A stretch of DNA of 64,000 nucleotides from the NCBI RefSeq assembly GCF_004342485.1, contig NZ_SMBU01000019.1, positions 31,259 through 95,258 of the forward strand, read 5' to 3'. This document shows, one piece after another, positions 34,022 to 43,992 of this stretch. Origin of the DNA: Roseateles saccharophilus (GTDB lineage Bacteria > Pseudomonadota > Gammaproteobacteria > Burkholderiales > Burkholderiaceae_C). The position numbers and the translations under genes were made by a program. A model generated the notes under the pieces. The model saw nothing but the letters and a program-made list of their open reading frames with translations, had not been told where the DNA came from and searched no databases. The first letter of the stretch is position 1; every line of letters starts with the position of its first letter.

Positions 34022-37000
34022 ATGTTTCGTCCCCTGCTGGCCTTTGTGCTGACGCGCCGCCCCATGGTCCTGCTGGGGCTGCTGGCCTTCCTGGCGGCCG
34101 GGCTGCTGGCCTTCTACGAACTGAATGTCGAGGCCTATCCCAACCCGGCGCCGGTGATCCTGGAGATCACCGCCCAATCGGCCGGGCAGTCGGCCGAGGA
34201 AATGGAGCGCTACTACACGCGCCCCATGGAGATCGGCCTGGCCACCACCCTCGGCGTGGACAACATCCGCTCCACGTCGTTCTATGGCCTTTCCTTCGTC
34301 CGCGTGACCTTCAAGTACGGCGTGGACTATCTGTCGGCGTTGACCCAGACCGCGATCAACCTGCAGCAGAACGTCAGCCTGCCCAACGGCGTGCAGCCGC
34401 AGATCCAGGCCTCCAGCCTGGTCGGCGAGATCCTGCGCTACCAGGTCAAGGGTCCGGCCACCTACAGCCTGACGGATCTGCGCGGCATCCAGGACTGGAT
34501 CGTCCAGCGCCGCCTGCTCACCGTGCCGGGCGTCAGCCAGATCGTGACCTGGGGCGGCACCACAAAGGAGTACCACGTCGAAGTCCAGCCCAGCCGCCTG
34601 GAGAGCTATGGCTTGACGCTGCAGCAGGTCATACAGGCTCTTGGGAACGCGAACAGCAACGTGGGCGGCCGCACCGTCAGCGTGGGCGAGCAATCCGTGA
34701 ACGTGCGCGGGCTCGGCCTGGTGCGCGACATCCAGGATGTCGGCAACACCGTGCTGAGCCAGCAGAACGGGCAGCCGGTGCTCGTGCGCGACGTCGCCGA
34801 GATCAGCGCCGGTAATGTCCCCCGGTTGGGTGAAGCCGGCCGCGATGGCAACAACGATGTCGTCACCGGCGTGGTCGTCATGAACCGCACCATGCAGACC
34901 AAGGACGTGATCGCCCGGGTCAAAACGGCCGTCGACACGCTCAACCACGACGGCAGCCTGCCCCAGGGCGTGCACCTGGAGCCGTATTACGACCGCTCGA
35001 CGCTCGTAGGCGTCACGACCCACACCGTTATCCACAACCTGGTGTTCGGCTGCGTGCTGGTGTTCTTCATCCAGTGGATCTTCCTCGGGGACCTGCGCAG
35101 CGCGGTGATTGTCAGCGTCAACATCCCGTTCGCGCTGTTTTTCAGCATCATCATGCTGGTGCTCACGGGGGAGTCGGCCAACCTGCTGTCGCTGGGCGCG
35201 GTGGACTTCGGCATCATCGTGGACTCGGCCGTCATCCTCGTCGAGAACGTCTACCGCAATTTCCAGCGCACGCCCCGGCAGCGCGTGGAGGCGCTGCGGG
35301 CGATGACGCGCGGGCCTCATGGCATGGTGACCGACCCGGCCATGGGCTGGACCCAGCGCCTGCGCATGATCTTCATGAGCGCGCTGCAGGTGGACAACTC
35401 GATCCTGTTCTCCACCGTCATCACCATCGCGGCCTTTTCGCCGCTGTTCCTGATGACGGGCGTCGAGGGCCAGATCTTCGGCCCCATGGCCCGCACCTAT
35501 GGCTATGCGCTGGCCGGTGCACTGCTGGCGACCTTCACCGTGACACCGGTGCTGGTGGCCTATCTGCTGCCCCGGCGGGTGAAGGAGGAGGAGACCTGGC
35601 TGGTGCGGTGGATTCACCGCGTCTATGAACCGCTGCTGCGCTGGTCCCTCGGCCATGTGCGCTGGATGTGCGGCTTCGCGGTCGCCTTCCTGGTGGGCGT
35701 GCTGGTGCTGGCGGCACACCTGGGCAGCGAGTTCCTGCCTGCGCTGGAAGAGGGCAATCTGTGGATCCGGGCCTCGATGCCCCCCACCATCTCTCTCGAA
35801 GCCGGCACCGAGAAGGCCAACCGGATGCGCCGGATCATCCAGAGCTTTCCCGAGGTGATCACGGTCGTGTCCCAGCACGGCCGGCCGGATGACGGCAGCG
35901 ATGCATCGGGCTTCAACAACGTGGAGCTGTTCGCGCCGCTCAAGCCCTTCGACCAATGGCCGGCGGGCGTGGACAAGGAAAGGCTCGTGAACGAGCTCCA
36001 GGAGCGATTGACGCGCGAGTTCCCGGGGGTGGGCTTCAACTTCTCCCAATACATCCAGGACAACGTCGAGGAAGGCCTGTCCGGCGTCAAGGGCGCCAAC
36101 TCGGTCAAGATCATCGGGCCGGACCTCGTCGTGCTCGAAAAGCTCGCCAACCGGGCCATGTCGCTGATGGGGCAGGTCCAGGGGGCGGGCGATCTCGGCA
36201 TCTTCAACGTGCTGGGCCAGCCCAACCTCAACATCCAGATCGACCGCGCCAAGGCCGCGCGCTACGGCCTCAACACCGGCGACGTCAACGCCGTGGTGCA
36301 GGCAGCGCTCGGCGGCACCGTCGCCACGACCGTGCTGGAAGGCGACCGGCAGTACGGCCTGTCGGTCCGCTACGCGGGCCCGGCCCGCGCCGGCCTCGAC
36401 CGGGTTCGCGACCTGCGCGTGGGCTACAGCACGGGCAGCGGGACGGCCTATGTGCCCTTGAGGGACATCGCCTCCATCGGCCTGGACACCGGCGCCACCT
36501 ATGTCTATCACGAGCGCAACGAGCGCTACATCCCGATCAAGTTCAGCGTGCGCGGCCGGGACCTGGGCAGCACCGTGGCCGAGATCGAGACCAAGCTCGG
36601 CCAGGAGCTGGCCCTGCCGGAGGGTTACCGGGTCGAGTACGCCGGCGAGTTCGAGGAGCTTCAAAAGGCCAAGGCCCGCATGGCCATCCTCATTCCGGCC
36701 GCGATCGTGCTCATCCTGGTGCTGCTCTATGCGCTGTTCAACAGCATCGGCTACAGCCTGCTGGCGCTGGTGGCGGTGCCCTTCACGGTGGCCAGCGGCG
36801 TGCTCGCCCTGTTCGTCTCGGGCCAGGTGGTCAGCATCTCCGCGGTGATCGGCTTCGTGTCGCTGCTCGGTGTGTCGGTCATGGACGGCATCCTGATCCT
36901 GACCTACTTCAAGGAACTCCGGCTTGCCGGCAGCACGCCCGAGCAGGCCATCTACGACGCCTACATGCACCGCATGCGCCCCTTGCTGATGACGGCGCTG

Positions 37001-37207
37001 TCGGCCTGCATCGGCCTGTTCCCGGCCGCTATCAGCCACGGCATCGGCAGCCAGGTGCAGCGCCCGCTGGCCACCGTGGTCGCCGGTGGCATGTTCCTCG
37101 GCCCCTTCTTCCTGCTGGTCGTGGTGCCCGCGCTGCGGCTGGCCGTGCTGCGCCGCGTGAAGCTCAAGAAGCGCCGCAAGGGGCTGGGCGGCGACGCGCT
37201 GGCCTGA
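34022..37207 (+). CDS. RND efflux pump permease, CzcA/HME-related
   Basis: 1061 residues with the 12-helix RND duplication: TM1 near 15-32 (VLLGLLAFLAAGLLAFYEL), two large periplasmic loops, and TM blocks near 340-540 and 870-1040. It lines up with heavy-metal-efflux proteins (CzcA/CusA): ARPMEIGLATTLGVDNIRSTS-type loop, and the TM4 motif DFGIIVDSAVILVEN. HME pumps usually have DFG-x-x-x-D-G-A; here the position after Asp is Ser. Because adaptor and channel lack metal-binding His-clusters, the substrate may be an organic compound rather than a metal ion; this is inference. Overlaps no other gene; followed 10 bp later by the outer membrane factor. Confidence 0.92.
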   Translation: MFRPLLAFVLTRRPMVLLGLLAFLAAGLLAFYELNVEAYPNPAPVILEITAQSAGQSAEEMERYYTRPMEIGLATTLGVDNIRSTSFYGLSFVRVTFKYGVDYLSALTQTAINLQQNVSLPNGVQPQIQASSLVGEILRYQVKGPATYSLTDLRGIQDWIVQRRLLTVPGVSQIVTWGGTTKEYHVEVQPSRLESYGLTLQQVIQALGNANSNVGGRTVSVGEQSVNVRGLGLVRDIQDVGNTVLSQQNGQPVLVRDVAEISAGNVPRLGEAGRDGNNDVVTGVVVMNRTMQTKDVIARVKTAVDTLNHDGSLPQGVHLEPYYDRSTLVGVTTHTVIHNLVFGCVLVFFIQWIFLGDLRSAVIVSVNIPFALFFSIIMLVLTGESANLLSLGAVDFGIIVDSAVILVENVYRNFQRTPRQRVEALRAMTRGPHGMVTDPAMGWTQRLRMIFMSALQVDNSILFSTVITIAAFSPLFLMTGVEGQIFGPMARTYGYALAGALLATFTVTPVLVAYLLPRRVKEEETWLVRWIHRVYEPLLRWSLGHVRWMCGFAVAFLVGVLVLAAHLGSEFLPALEEGNLWIRASMPPTISLEAGTEKANRMRRIIQSFPEVITVVSQHGRPDDGSDASGFNNVELFAPLKPFDQWPAGVDKERLVNELQERLTREFPGVGFNFSQYIQDNVEEGLSGVKGANSVKIIGPDLVVLEKLANRAMSLMGQVQGAGDLGIFNVLGQPNLNIQIDRAKAARYGLNTGDVNAVVQAALGGTVATTVLEGDRQYGLSVRYAGPARAGLDRVRDLRVGYSTGSGTAYVPLRDIASIGLDTGATYVYHERNERYIPIKFSVRGRDLGSTVAEIETKLGQELALPEGYRVEYAGEFEELQKAKARMAILIPAAIVLILVLLYALFNSIGYSLLALVAVPFTVASGVLALFVSGQVVSISAVIGFVSLLGVSVMDGILILTYFKELRLAGSTPEQAIYDAYMHRMRPLLMTALSACIGLFPAAISHGIGSQVQRPLATVVAGGMFLGPFFLLVVVPALRLAVLRRVKLKKRRKGLGGDALA

Positions 37208-37217
37208 AGGAGCAATC

Positions 37218-38714
37218 ATGAAGTTTCGAGATAAGCACCTTCCGAAGCCGCTGCTCCGCGCGGTTCAACTGTTCGCTGTCGCCGCGCTGTCGGGCTGCGC
37301 GGCGGGCCCCGATTTCCATGCCCCGCCGCCGCCGCAGGCCACGGGCTATCTGCGCGGCGAGCCCAGGGACACCGCGGTTGTGCCCGGCGACGCGGCGGCA
37401 CCCCAGCCGCGCTGGTGGACGGCCTATGGCTCCGCGCGGCTGGATGCCCTGGTCGAGCGCGCGCTGCAGCGCAACCCCGGCATCGCGGCGGGCGAGGCGA
37501 GCCTGCGGCAGGCCCAGGAGAACGTGAACGCACAGCGGGGCCTGTTCTACCCCTCCGCTCAGCTGGGCTACAGCGCGACCAGGCAGAACTCTGGAACCGT
37601 GCTGTCGTCCCCGCTGAGTTCAGGCCAGTCGCTCTACAACCTGCACACGGCCCAGCTCAGCGTGGGCTTCGTGCCGGACGTCTTCGGCAGCAACCGCCGC
37701 CAGGTGGAGTCGTTGCAGGCCGGTGCCGACAGCCAGCGCTACCAGACCGACGCCGTGCGCACCACCATCGCCAGCAATGTGGCCGCCGCCGTGCTGCAGG
37801 AGCAGTCGCTGCTGGACCAGGTGCAGCTCGTGAACGAGGCGCTGGGCGTGGCCAAGGAGCAGCTGCGGCACAGCCGGGCCCAGCAGGAGGCCGGCTACAG
37901 CAGCGGGCTGGATCTCGCCCAGCAGGAGGCCGCTCTTGCCCAGACGCAGGCGCTGCTGCCGCCGTTGAACAAGCAGCTGGAGCAGACCCGGGATCTGCTG
38001 TCGACCCTGTGTGGAGACCTGCCCAGCGAGTTCGCGGCGACGGATGACGAGAGCGCGGCCGGGTACCTGGACCGCCTGCAGATGCCTCAGCCCTTGCCGC
38101 GGGTCCTGCCCTCGCAGCTGGTGCAGTACCGTCCCGACGTGCAGGCCGCGCTCGAGCAGTTGCATGCGGCCTATGCCCAGATCGGCGTCAGCGTGAGCAA
38201 TATGCTGCCGCAGTTCTCGATCGGGGCGAACCTGGGCTATAGCGCTGCGTCCCTGTCCAGCCTGATCTCGCCCGCCCATCAATCCTGGGGCCTGGTGGCC
38301 GGCCTCACGCAACCGCTGTTCGCGGGTGGCGCCTTGACCGCCCGCAAGCACGCGGCCGAGGCCGCCGCCGAGGCCGCGCAGGCGCAATATCGGAGCGCCG
38401 TGCTGACAGCCTTCCAGAACGTGGCCGACACGCTCTATGCGCTGGAACACGACGGCCAGGCACTCGATGCCGCGCAGCGCAGCGTGGCGGCTGCCGAGCG
38501 GCTCATGGCGCTGACCGAGCAGCAGTTCAGCCAGGGCTATGCCGCGCGGCCGGCCTGGCTGGCGGCGCGCCAGGCCTTGCTGCAGGCCAGGCTGGCCCGG
38601 GCCGGCGCGAAGGCGACCCATCTCGGCGACAGCGTGGCCCTGTTCCAGGCCTTGGGCGGCGGATGGCGGCAGGGCGCGCAGGCGCTGGCCGGGCAGGCCG
38701 CCGAGGGGCACTGA
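37218..38714 (+). CDS. Outer-membrane efflux lipoprotein, NodT/TolC family
   Basis: 498 residues. A signal peptide ends in a lipobox (LFAVAALSGCAAGPDF; Cys ~26), so the protein should be lipidated and sorted to the outer membrane. The mature part shows two repeated helix-hairpin/beta-barrel units typical of TolC relatives: RWWTAYGSARLDALVERALQRNPGI at ~65-90, the YGYxxx-type QAGLFYPSAQLGYSATRQN strand, long coiled helices, and the second repeat QYRPDVQAALEQLHAAYAQIGV. As third gene of adaptor-pump-channel, it completes a tripartite efflux system. Ends 26 bp from the convergent dehydrogenase gene. Confidence 0.92.
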   Translation: MKFRDKHLPKPLLRAVQLFAVAALSGCAAGPDFHAPPPPQATGYLRGEPRDTAVVPGDAAAPQPRWWTAYGSARLDALVERALQRNPGIAAGEASLRQAQENVNAQRGLFYPSAQLGYSATRQNSGTVLSSPLSSGQSLYNLHTAQLSVGFVPDVFGSNRRQVESLQAGADSQRYQTDAVRTTIASNVAAAVLQEQSLLDQVQLVNEALGVAKEQLRHSRAQQEAGYSSGLDLAQQEAALAQTQALLPPLNKQLEQTRDLLSTLCGDLPSEFAATDDESAAGYLDRLQMPQPLPRVLPSQLVQYRPDVQAALEQLHAAYAQIGVSVSNMLPQFSIGANLGYSAASLSSLISPAHQSWGLVAGLTQPLFAGGALTARKHAAEAAAEAAQAQYRSAVLTAFQNVADTLYALEHDGQALDAAQRSVAAAERLMALTEQQFSQGYAARPAWLAARQALLQARLARAGAKATHLGDSVALFQALGGGWRQGAQALAGQAAEGH

Positions 38715-38739
38715 AGAACCTGGGCCCGAGGCCGCTGGA

Positions 38740-40145
<1,406 letters not shown>

Positions 40146-40149
<4 letters not shown>

Positions 40150-41042
40150 GGGGCGGTCTTTCTGAAGGTCTGCGAGGGCAGTTCGCCGAAGAGCTGGCGG
40201 TAGCGCTGGCCGAAATGGCCGAGGTGCTCGAAGCCGGCATCGCCCGCGGCCTCGGACACCCCGAGCTCGGCCGCCCCGGTATCTAGCAGCCGGCGCCGCA
40301 CCGCGTTCAGCCTGAGGCTGCGGAGATAGTGCACGGCCGTGGTGTCGGCCACCTGTCGGAAGCTGTTCTGCAGGCTGCGCCGGCTGATGCGCAGGCGCCG
40401 GGCCAGCGCGGCGATGTCGGGCGGCGCGTCGCCGCCGGCGGCCACGAGACGATGGCATTCGGCCACGACATAGGCCGCCGAGGCGCTGCCGATGCTGCAG
40501 GTCGGGCTGGCGGCGGCCTCGAAGACCTCGGTGAGCGCCGCGAACACCGACGCGGCCGACGGCCGGGCCAGCAGCAGGCTGCGCAGCCGCGCCAGCTCGG
40601 TGCCAGGGGCTTGCACGGCCGGCCGCGCGAGCAGGGCCGCGGCGGCGGGGGACCAGGGCCGGGCGTCCAGCAAGCCGCGGAAGTCCTCGGCCGCGAAGCT
40701 GCAGGCCAGCAGCGCCATGCCCCGGGGGCGTTGCAGCATGAAGTCCTGGCCGGCGCGCAGCACGAAGACGAGGTTCTCGCCCAGCTCCCGCCCCTGCATC
40801 CAGGGCCGGCCGGCGCCGGCCTGGCCGAGCAGCGCGAAGCAGATGCGGCCCGCCGGCAGGCAGCCCTGCTGCACGACGCGCTCGCTCATCCATTTGCGGA
40901 ATACCTGCAGGCCCGGCGCCGTCGTCTCGACGAGGGCGCTGCGCATCCGGCCAGGGCTGAGCTGGACATAGCGCTGCGCCCATTCGGGCGCCGAGTCGCG
41001 GTGCAGGTGGAAGTCGTCGAACACGTCGAGGCGGATCGCCAT
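40146..41042 (-). CDS. AraC-family transcriptional regulator
   Basis: 298 residues. The N-terminal ~180 residues are a variable effector-binding half (no cupin motif I can name). The C-terminal ~100 hold two HTH motifs: APPDIAALARRLRISRRSLQNSFRQVADTTAVHYLRSLRLNAVRRRLL and the second with GDAGFEHLGHFGQRYRQLFGELPSQTFR, which is the AraC signature (GF.h.s.FsR.yr..fG..P). The closest match in layout is EutR-like regulators. ATG 41040-41042 is the conserved start. It is co-transcribed with, and overlaps, the dehydrogenase at 38740, so that gene is its likely target. Divergent from the 41202 gene with 159 bp between. Confidence 0.9.
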
Positions 41043-41201
41043 GCGGATTGCCGAACGGGAGCCAGGGCCCGGCAAGGATAGCCCGCGCCCCATCGCCCCC
41101 GAACCCCCAGGTCTTGCCGATTTGGGCTAACGCCGGCGCGGCCTGCCTGCGCATACTGTGCCGACGCGGGCCTGCGGCCCGCACCAAAGAAAGCCCCTGC
41201 C

Positions 41202-41771
41202 ATGAGCCTCGACACCCTGAAGACCCAGTTGCTGGGCGGCTGGGCCAGCCTCGCCCCCGAACTGCGCCCGAGCAGCCAGAAAAACGCCGATGGCAGCGTC
41301 AAGCCCTTCCACCTGCGGCGCGAGTTCCGCTACGCGGCCGGCGACCGTTTCGAGCTGGTCGTCACGAACTACGCCGACCCGCTCGGCCAGCTGCCGCTGG
41401 CGCGCATCCTCATTCGCGGCCACATGCTCTGGCGCGGCGAGCACCCGATCGCGTCGGGTGCGCAGAAGGTCGACTTCATCGCCGACGAGGCCTACGAGGT
41501 CGCGCCGCTGCTGCAGGGCTTTGCCGACGTGCTGAACCAGGTCGCGGCCCAGGGCTATGCGCGCTGGGAGGTCGGTGCGGCGCAAAGCGTCTTCGGCAAG
41601 GCCTTCGTGCCCTTCGGCCTGGTCGAGGGCCGGCATTTCATGGAGCACGACCTCGTCCACCTGAGCCACGGCCTGCTGTTCTGGGGCTCCCGCCATGTCG
41701 ATGGCCGCGGCTTCGACACCGAGGCGAACCGGCCGACGAACCTGCAGATCCCGCTGGCGCGCCAGGCCTAG
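41202..41771 (+). CDS. Hypothetical protein, beta-rich
   Basis: 189 residues, not recognised as a named family. The protein is soluble, without signal peptide or transmembrane helix, and alternates hydrophobic and polar residues like a beta-barrel or lipocalin (FHLRREFRYAAGDRFELVVTNYADPLGQLPLARILIRGHMLWRG). A conserved-looking end is HFMEHDLVHLSHGLLFWGSRHVDGRGFDTEANRPTNLQIPL. ATG 41202 follows CCCCTGCC without a strong ribosome binding site. It is convergent with GH5 (4-bp overlap) and divergent from the AraC gene, so its link to the glycan locus is uncertain. The long ordered sequence with normal codon use supports a real gene. Confidence 0.7.
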   Translation: MSLDTLKTQLLGGWASLAPELRPSSQKNADGSVKPFHLRREFRYAAGDRFELVVTNYADPLGQLPLARILIRGHMLWRGEHPIASGAQKVDFIADEAYEVAPLLQGFADVLNQVAAQGYARWEVGAAQSVFGKAFVPFGLVEGRHFMEHDLVHLSHGLLFWGSRHVDGRGFDTEANRPTNLQIPLARQA

Positions 41772-42775
41772 CGATCACCGGCCAGGAAGGGCGCCAGCCA
41801 GCGCATCTGCGGCTTGTCGCGCCCCTCGGCATCGGGCTCCAGCGACAGGAAATAGTCGCCCCAGCTCGGGCCGCCGGCCCACCACAGCCAGCCGGCCCAG
41901 ACGTCGGCATTGGCCTGCAGATGCTGCAGCGCGCCGCGCACGGCCTGCTCGCAGACCGCATTGGCGCCGCCGCCGATCTCGCCCAGCAGCGCGCGGCGCT
42001 TGTGCTGGCGCAGCCAGGCCGTGAAGCGCTGCAGCCGCGCGGCGCCGATCTCGGGGCTGACGCAGTCGGGCCGGCTGCCGGAGCCGTCCTTGTCGAAATA
42101 CTGGTGCACCTCGAACAGCATGCGATCCAACGGGTCGTGCACGCGGTCCATGACCTCGGCATTGGCACTGCCGTACCAGCGGCTCTCGAACCAGCTCCAG
42201 GCGCCCGTGTAGCCGTTGCCCGGCACCGTGACGAGATTGGTGGCGCCGGTGGCGCGGATGGCGTCGATGGCGGCCTGAGCGGCGGTGGCCCAGGTCTCGG
42301 TGGGCAGGCTGTGCGGCTCGTTGACGAGGCCGAACTGGACCCTGGCGTTGTCCTTGAACTGCAGTGCCAGGCGGCGCCAGAAATCGGCGAAGGCGGCCAC
42401 GGGCACCTCGGGCGTGCCGATGCGCACGTCCTTGTAGGCGGCGTAGTTGTGCGGGTCCAGCAGCACATGCAGGCCGCGCGCCGTCGTGCCGTCGACGAAT
42501 TCGCGCAGCCGGGCCAGCTCGGCGGCATCGAGCTCGTCCATCAGCCTGGGCTGCAGGCGCTCCCAGCGGAAGCCGACGCGCACCAGGTTCATGCCCCGGG
42601 CCTGGTAGTAGGCCGTGCTGGCGACGCCGGGGTAGACGAACTCCTTGCCGTAGACGCCGGGGAAGGGCAGCTTCTCACCCCATTCGGCGCCGGAGAGGCT
42701 GATGCCACGCCATTCGAGCGGCGCCGCCTGGGCCGTGGCCGCCGCGAGCAGCGCGCTGCAGAGCAGGCGCCGCAT
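41768..42775 (-). CDS. Glycoside hydrolase family 5 endo-beta-1,4-glucanase, exported
   Basis: 335 residues: signal peptide MRRLLCSALLAAATAQA, then a GH5 barrel. GISLSGAEWGEKLPFPGVYGKEFVYP, MNLVRVGFRWERLQP, LDPHNYAAYKD, the acid/base Glu in GLVNEPHSLPTETW and the nucleophile Glu in ALLGEIGGGAN. The HNYA...GTPEVPVAAFADFWRRLA arrangement resembles the GH5_5-type cellulases, which cut beta-1,4-glucan and often glucomannan. With mannosidase, galactosidase and esterase genes nearby, action on (gluco)mannan backbones is likely; this is inference from the locus. Last gene of the esterase-AGE-GH5 operon, translationally coupled (TGATG) to AGE. Confidence 0.88.
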   Translation of the reverse strand: MRRLLCSALLAAATAQAAPLEWRGISLSGAEWGEKLPFPGVYGKEFVYPGVASTAYYQARGMNLVRVGFRWERLQPRLMDELDAAELARLREFVDGTTARGLHVLLDPHNYAAYKDVRIGTPEVPVAAFADFWRRLALQFKDNARVQFGLVNEPHSLPTETWATAAQAAIDAIRATGATNLVTVPGNGYTGAWSWFESRWYGSANAEVMDRVHDPLDRMLFEVHQYFDKDGSGSRPDCVSPEIGAARLQRFTAWLRQHKRRALLGEIGGGANAVCEQAVRGALQHLQANADVWAGWLWWAGGPSWGDYFLSLEPDAEGRDKPQMRWLAPFLAGDR

Positions 42776-43992
42776 CACGCGATGCCCCTGGCGGGCGGCT
42801 GCACTCCGAGCGCGGCGAGCACGTCCTGGCAGGCGCCCATCGTGTGGTAGTCGGTCTTGCCGGCGGGGCTCTTTTCGTCGCTGAGCTTGGTGTTGTTGTT
42901 GCCAAGGATGCGGTACCAGGCGCCATGCTCGTGGTCGACGAAATGCTGCCAGGCATAGGCCCAGAGGCGGTCGTACCACTGCCAGTAGCCCGCGTCGCCG
43001 GTGCGCACGGCCAGCCAGGCGGCGGCGGCCAGGCTTTCGGCCTGGACCCAGAAGTATTTGTCGCCGTCGCAGACCGCCCCGCCCGGCGCGAAGCCGTAGA
43101 CGAGGCCGCCATGGGTGGCGTCCCAGCCATGCTTCATCGCGGTGTCGAAGAAACGGCGCGCCGTGGGCAGCAGCCAGTCCGGCGCGGCATCACCCAGCCG
43201 GCGCTCCAGCATCAGCAGCAGCTTGGCCCACTCGGTCAGGTGGCCGGTCTGGAAGCCCCAGGGCCGGAAGATGTTGGTCCTGTCGTCGCGGTTGTAGTCC
43301 CAGTCGGACGTCCAGTCGGTCTTGTAGTGCTCCCAGACGAGGCCGCCGGCCAGCGCTGCCTGGCGCCGGGCAATGGCAGTGGCCAGCGTCAGCGCGCGGT
43401 CCAGGTAGTCGGCCTTGCCGGTCGCGGCATGGGCGGCCAGCATGGCTTCGCAGGCATGCATGTTGGCGTTCTGGCCGCGGTAGGGGGCGAGCTGCCAGTC
43501 CGGCGTCGCCTCGTCCGCGTAGAGGCCATGGGCGGGCTCCCAGAAGCGCTGCTCCATCAGCGCGAAGGCGGTGGCGATGCCCTCCCGCGCGCCGGGCACT
43601 CCGGCCTCGGCCGCGTGTGCATGGGCCAGCAGCACGAAGGCCAGGCCGTAGCAGTGATTGCTGCCGTCGACGACGCTGGCGCGGCCGTCCTGCCAATCCA
43701 GCACCCAGGCATAGCCGCCCTGGGGCTGCGCGTGGGCTTCGCGCACGAAGGCCAGCGCATGGGCTACGTCGCCCACAGCCCCGCCAAACCAACGCCAGGC
43801 CAGCGCATGGTTGAAGACGAAGCGCGTGCTGCTGACGAGATGGCGGGTGCGGCGGTCATAGACGGCGCCGTCGTCCTTGAAGAACTGGAAGCAGCCGCCG
43901 CTGGGGTCCATCACGCGCGGCGCGTAGAAGGCCAGCGTGTGGCGCATATGGGCCCACAGCGCCTCGGGTTTGCGCATGTCGGGGGGCGTCAT
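42775..43992 (-). CDS. AGE-family epimerase/isomerase (probable D-mannose isomerase)
   Basis: 405 residues of an (alpha/alpha)6 barrel. Blocks: RFVFNHALAWRWFG, DGSNHCYGLAFVLLAHAHA, NANMHACEAMLAAHAATG, FRPWGFQTGHLTEWAKLLLMLE, YFWVQAESLAAAAWLAVRTGD, and the C-terminal WYRILGNNNTKLSDEKSPAGKTDYHTMGAC. These match the AGE superfamily; the last two are close to bacterial D-mannose isomerases and cellobiose/mannobiose 2-epimerases. In this locus, isomerising mannose to fructose fits, because a PfkB-type kinase follows in the same regulon. Cytoplasmic, no signal. Start ATG 43990-43992 overlaps the esterase stop (ATGA); its own stop overlaps GH5. Confidence 0.88.
   Translation of the reverse strand: MTPPDMRKPEALWAHMRHTLAFYAPRVMDPSGGCFQFFKDDGAVYDRRTRHLVSSTRFVFNHALAWRWFGGAVGDVAHALAFVREAHAQPQGGYAWVLDWQDGRASVVDGSNHCYGLAFVLLAHAHAAEAGVPGAREGIATAFALMEQRFWEPAHGLYADEATPDWQLAPYRGQNANMHACEAMLAAHAATGKADYLDRALTLATAIARRQAALAGGLVWEHYKTDWTSDWDYNRDDRTNIFRPWGFQTGHLTEWAKLLLMLERRLGDAAPDWLLPTARRFFDTAMKHGWDATHGGLVYGFAPGGAVCDGDKYFWVQAESLAAAAWLAVRTGDAGYWQWYDRLWAYAWQHFVDHEHGAWYRILGNNNTKLSDEKSPAGKTDYHTMGACQDVLAALGVQPPARGIA

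Noticed and set aside
33659..37219. A very long open frame (over 1100 codons) on the minus strand opposite the RND pump
   Set aside because: It is antisense to a complete, motif-bearing RND permease. High G+C at third positions leaves antisense frames open; the translation is His/Gln/Gly/Arg-rich without any family motif.
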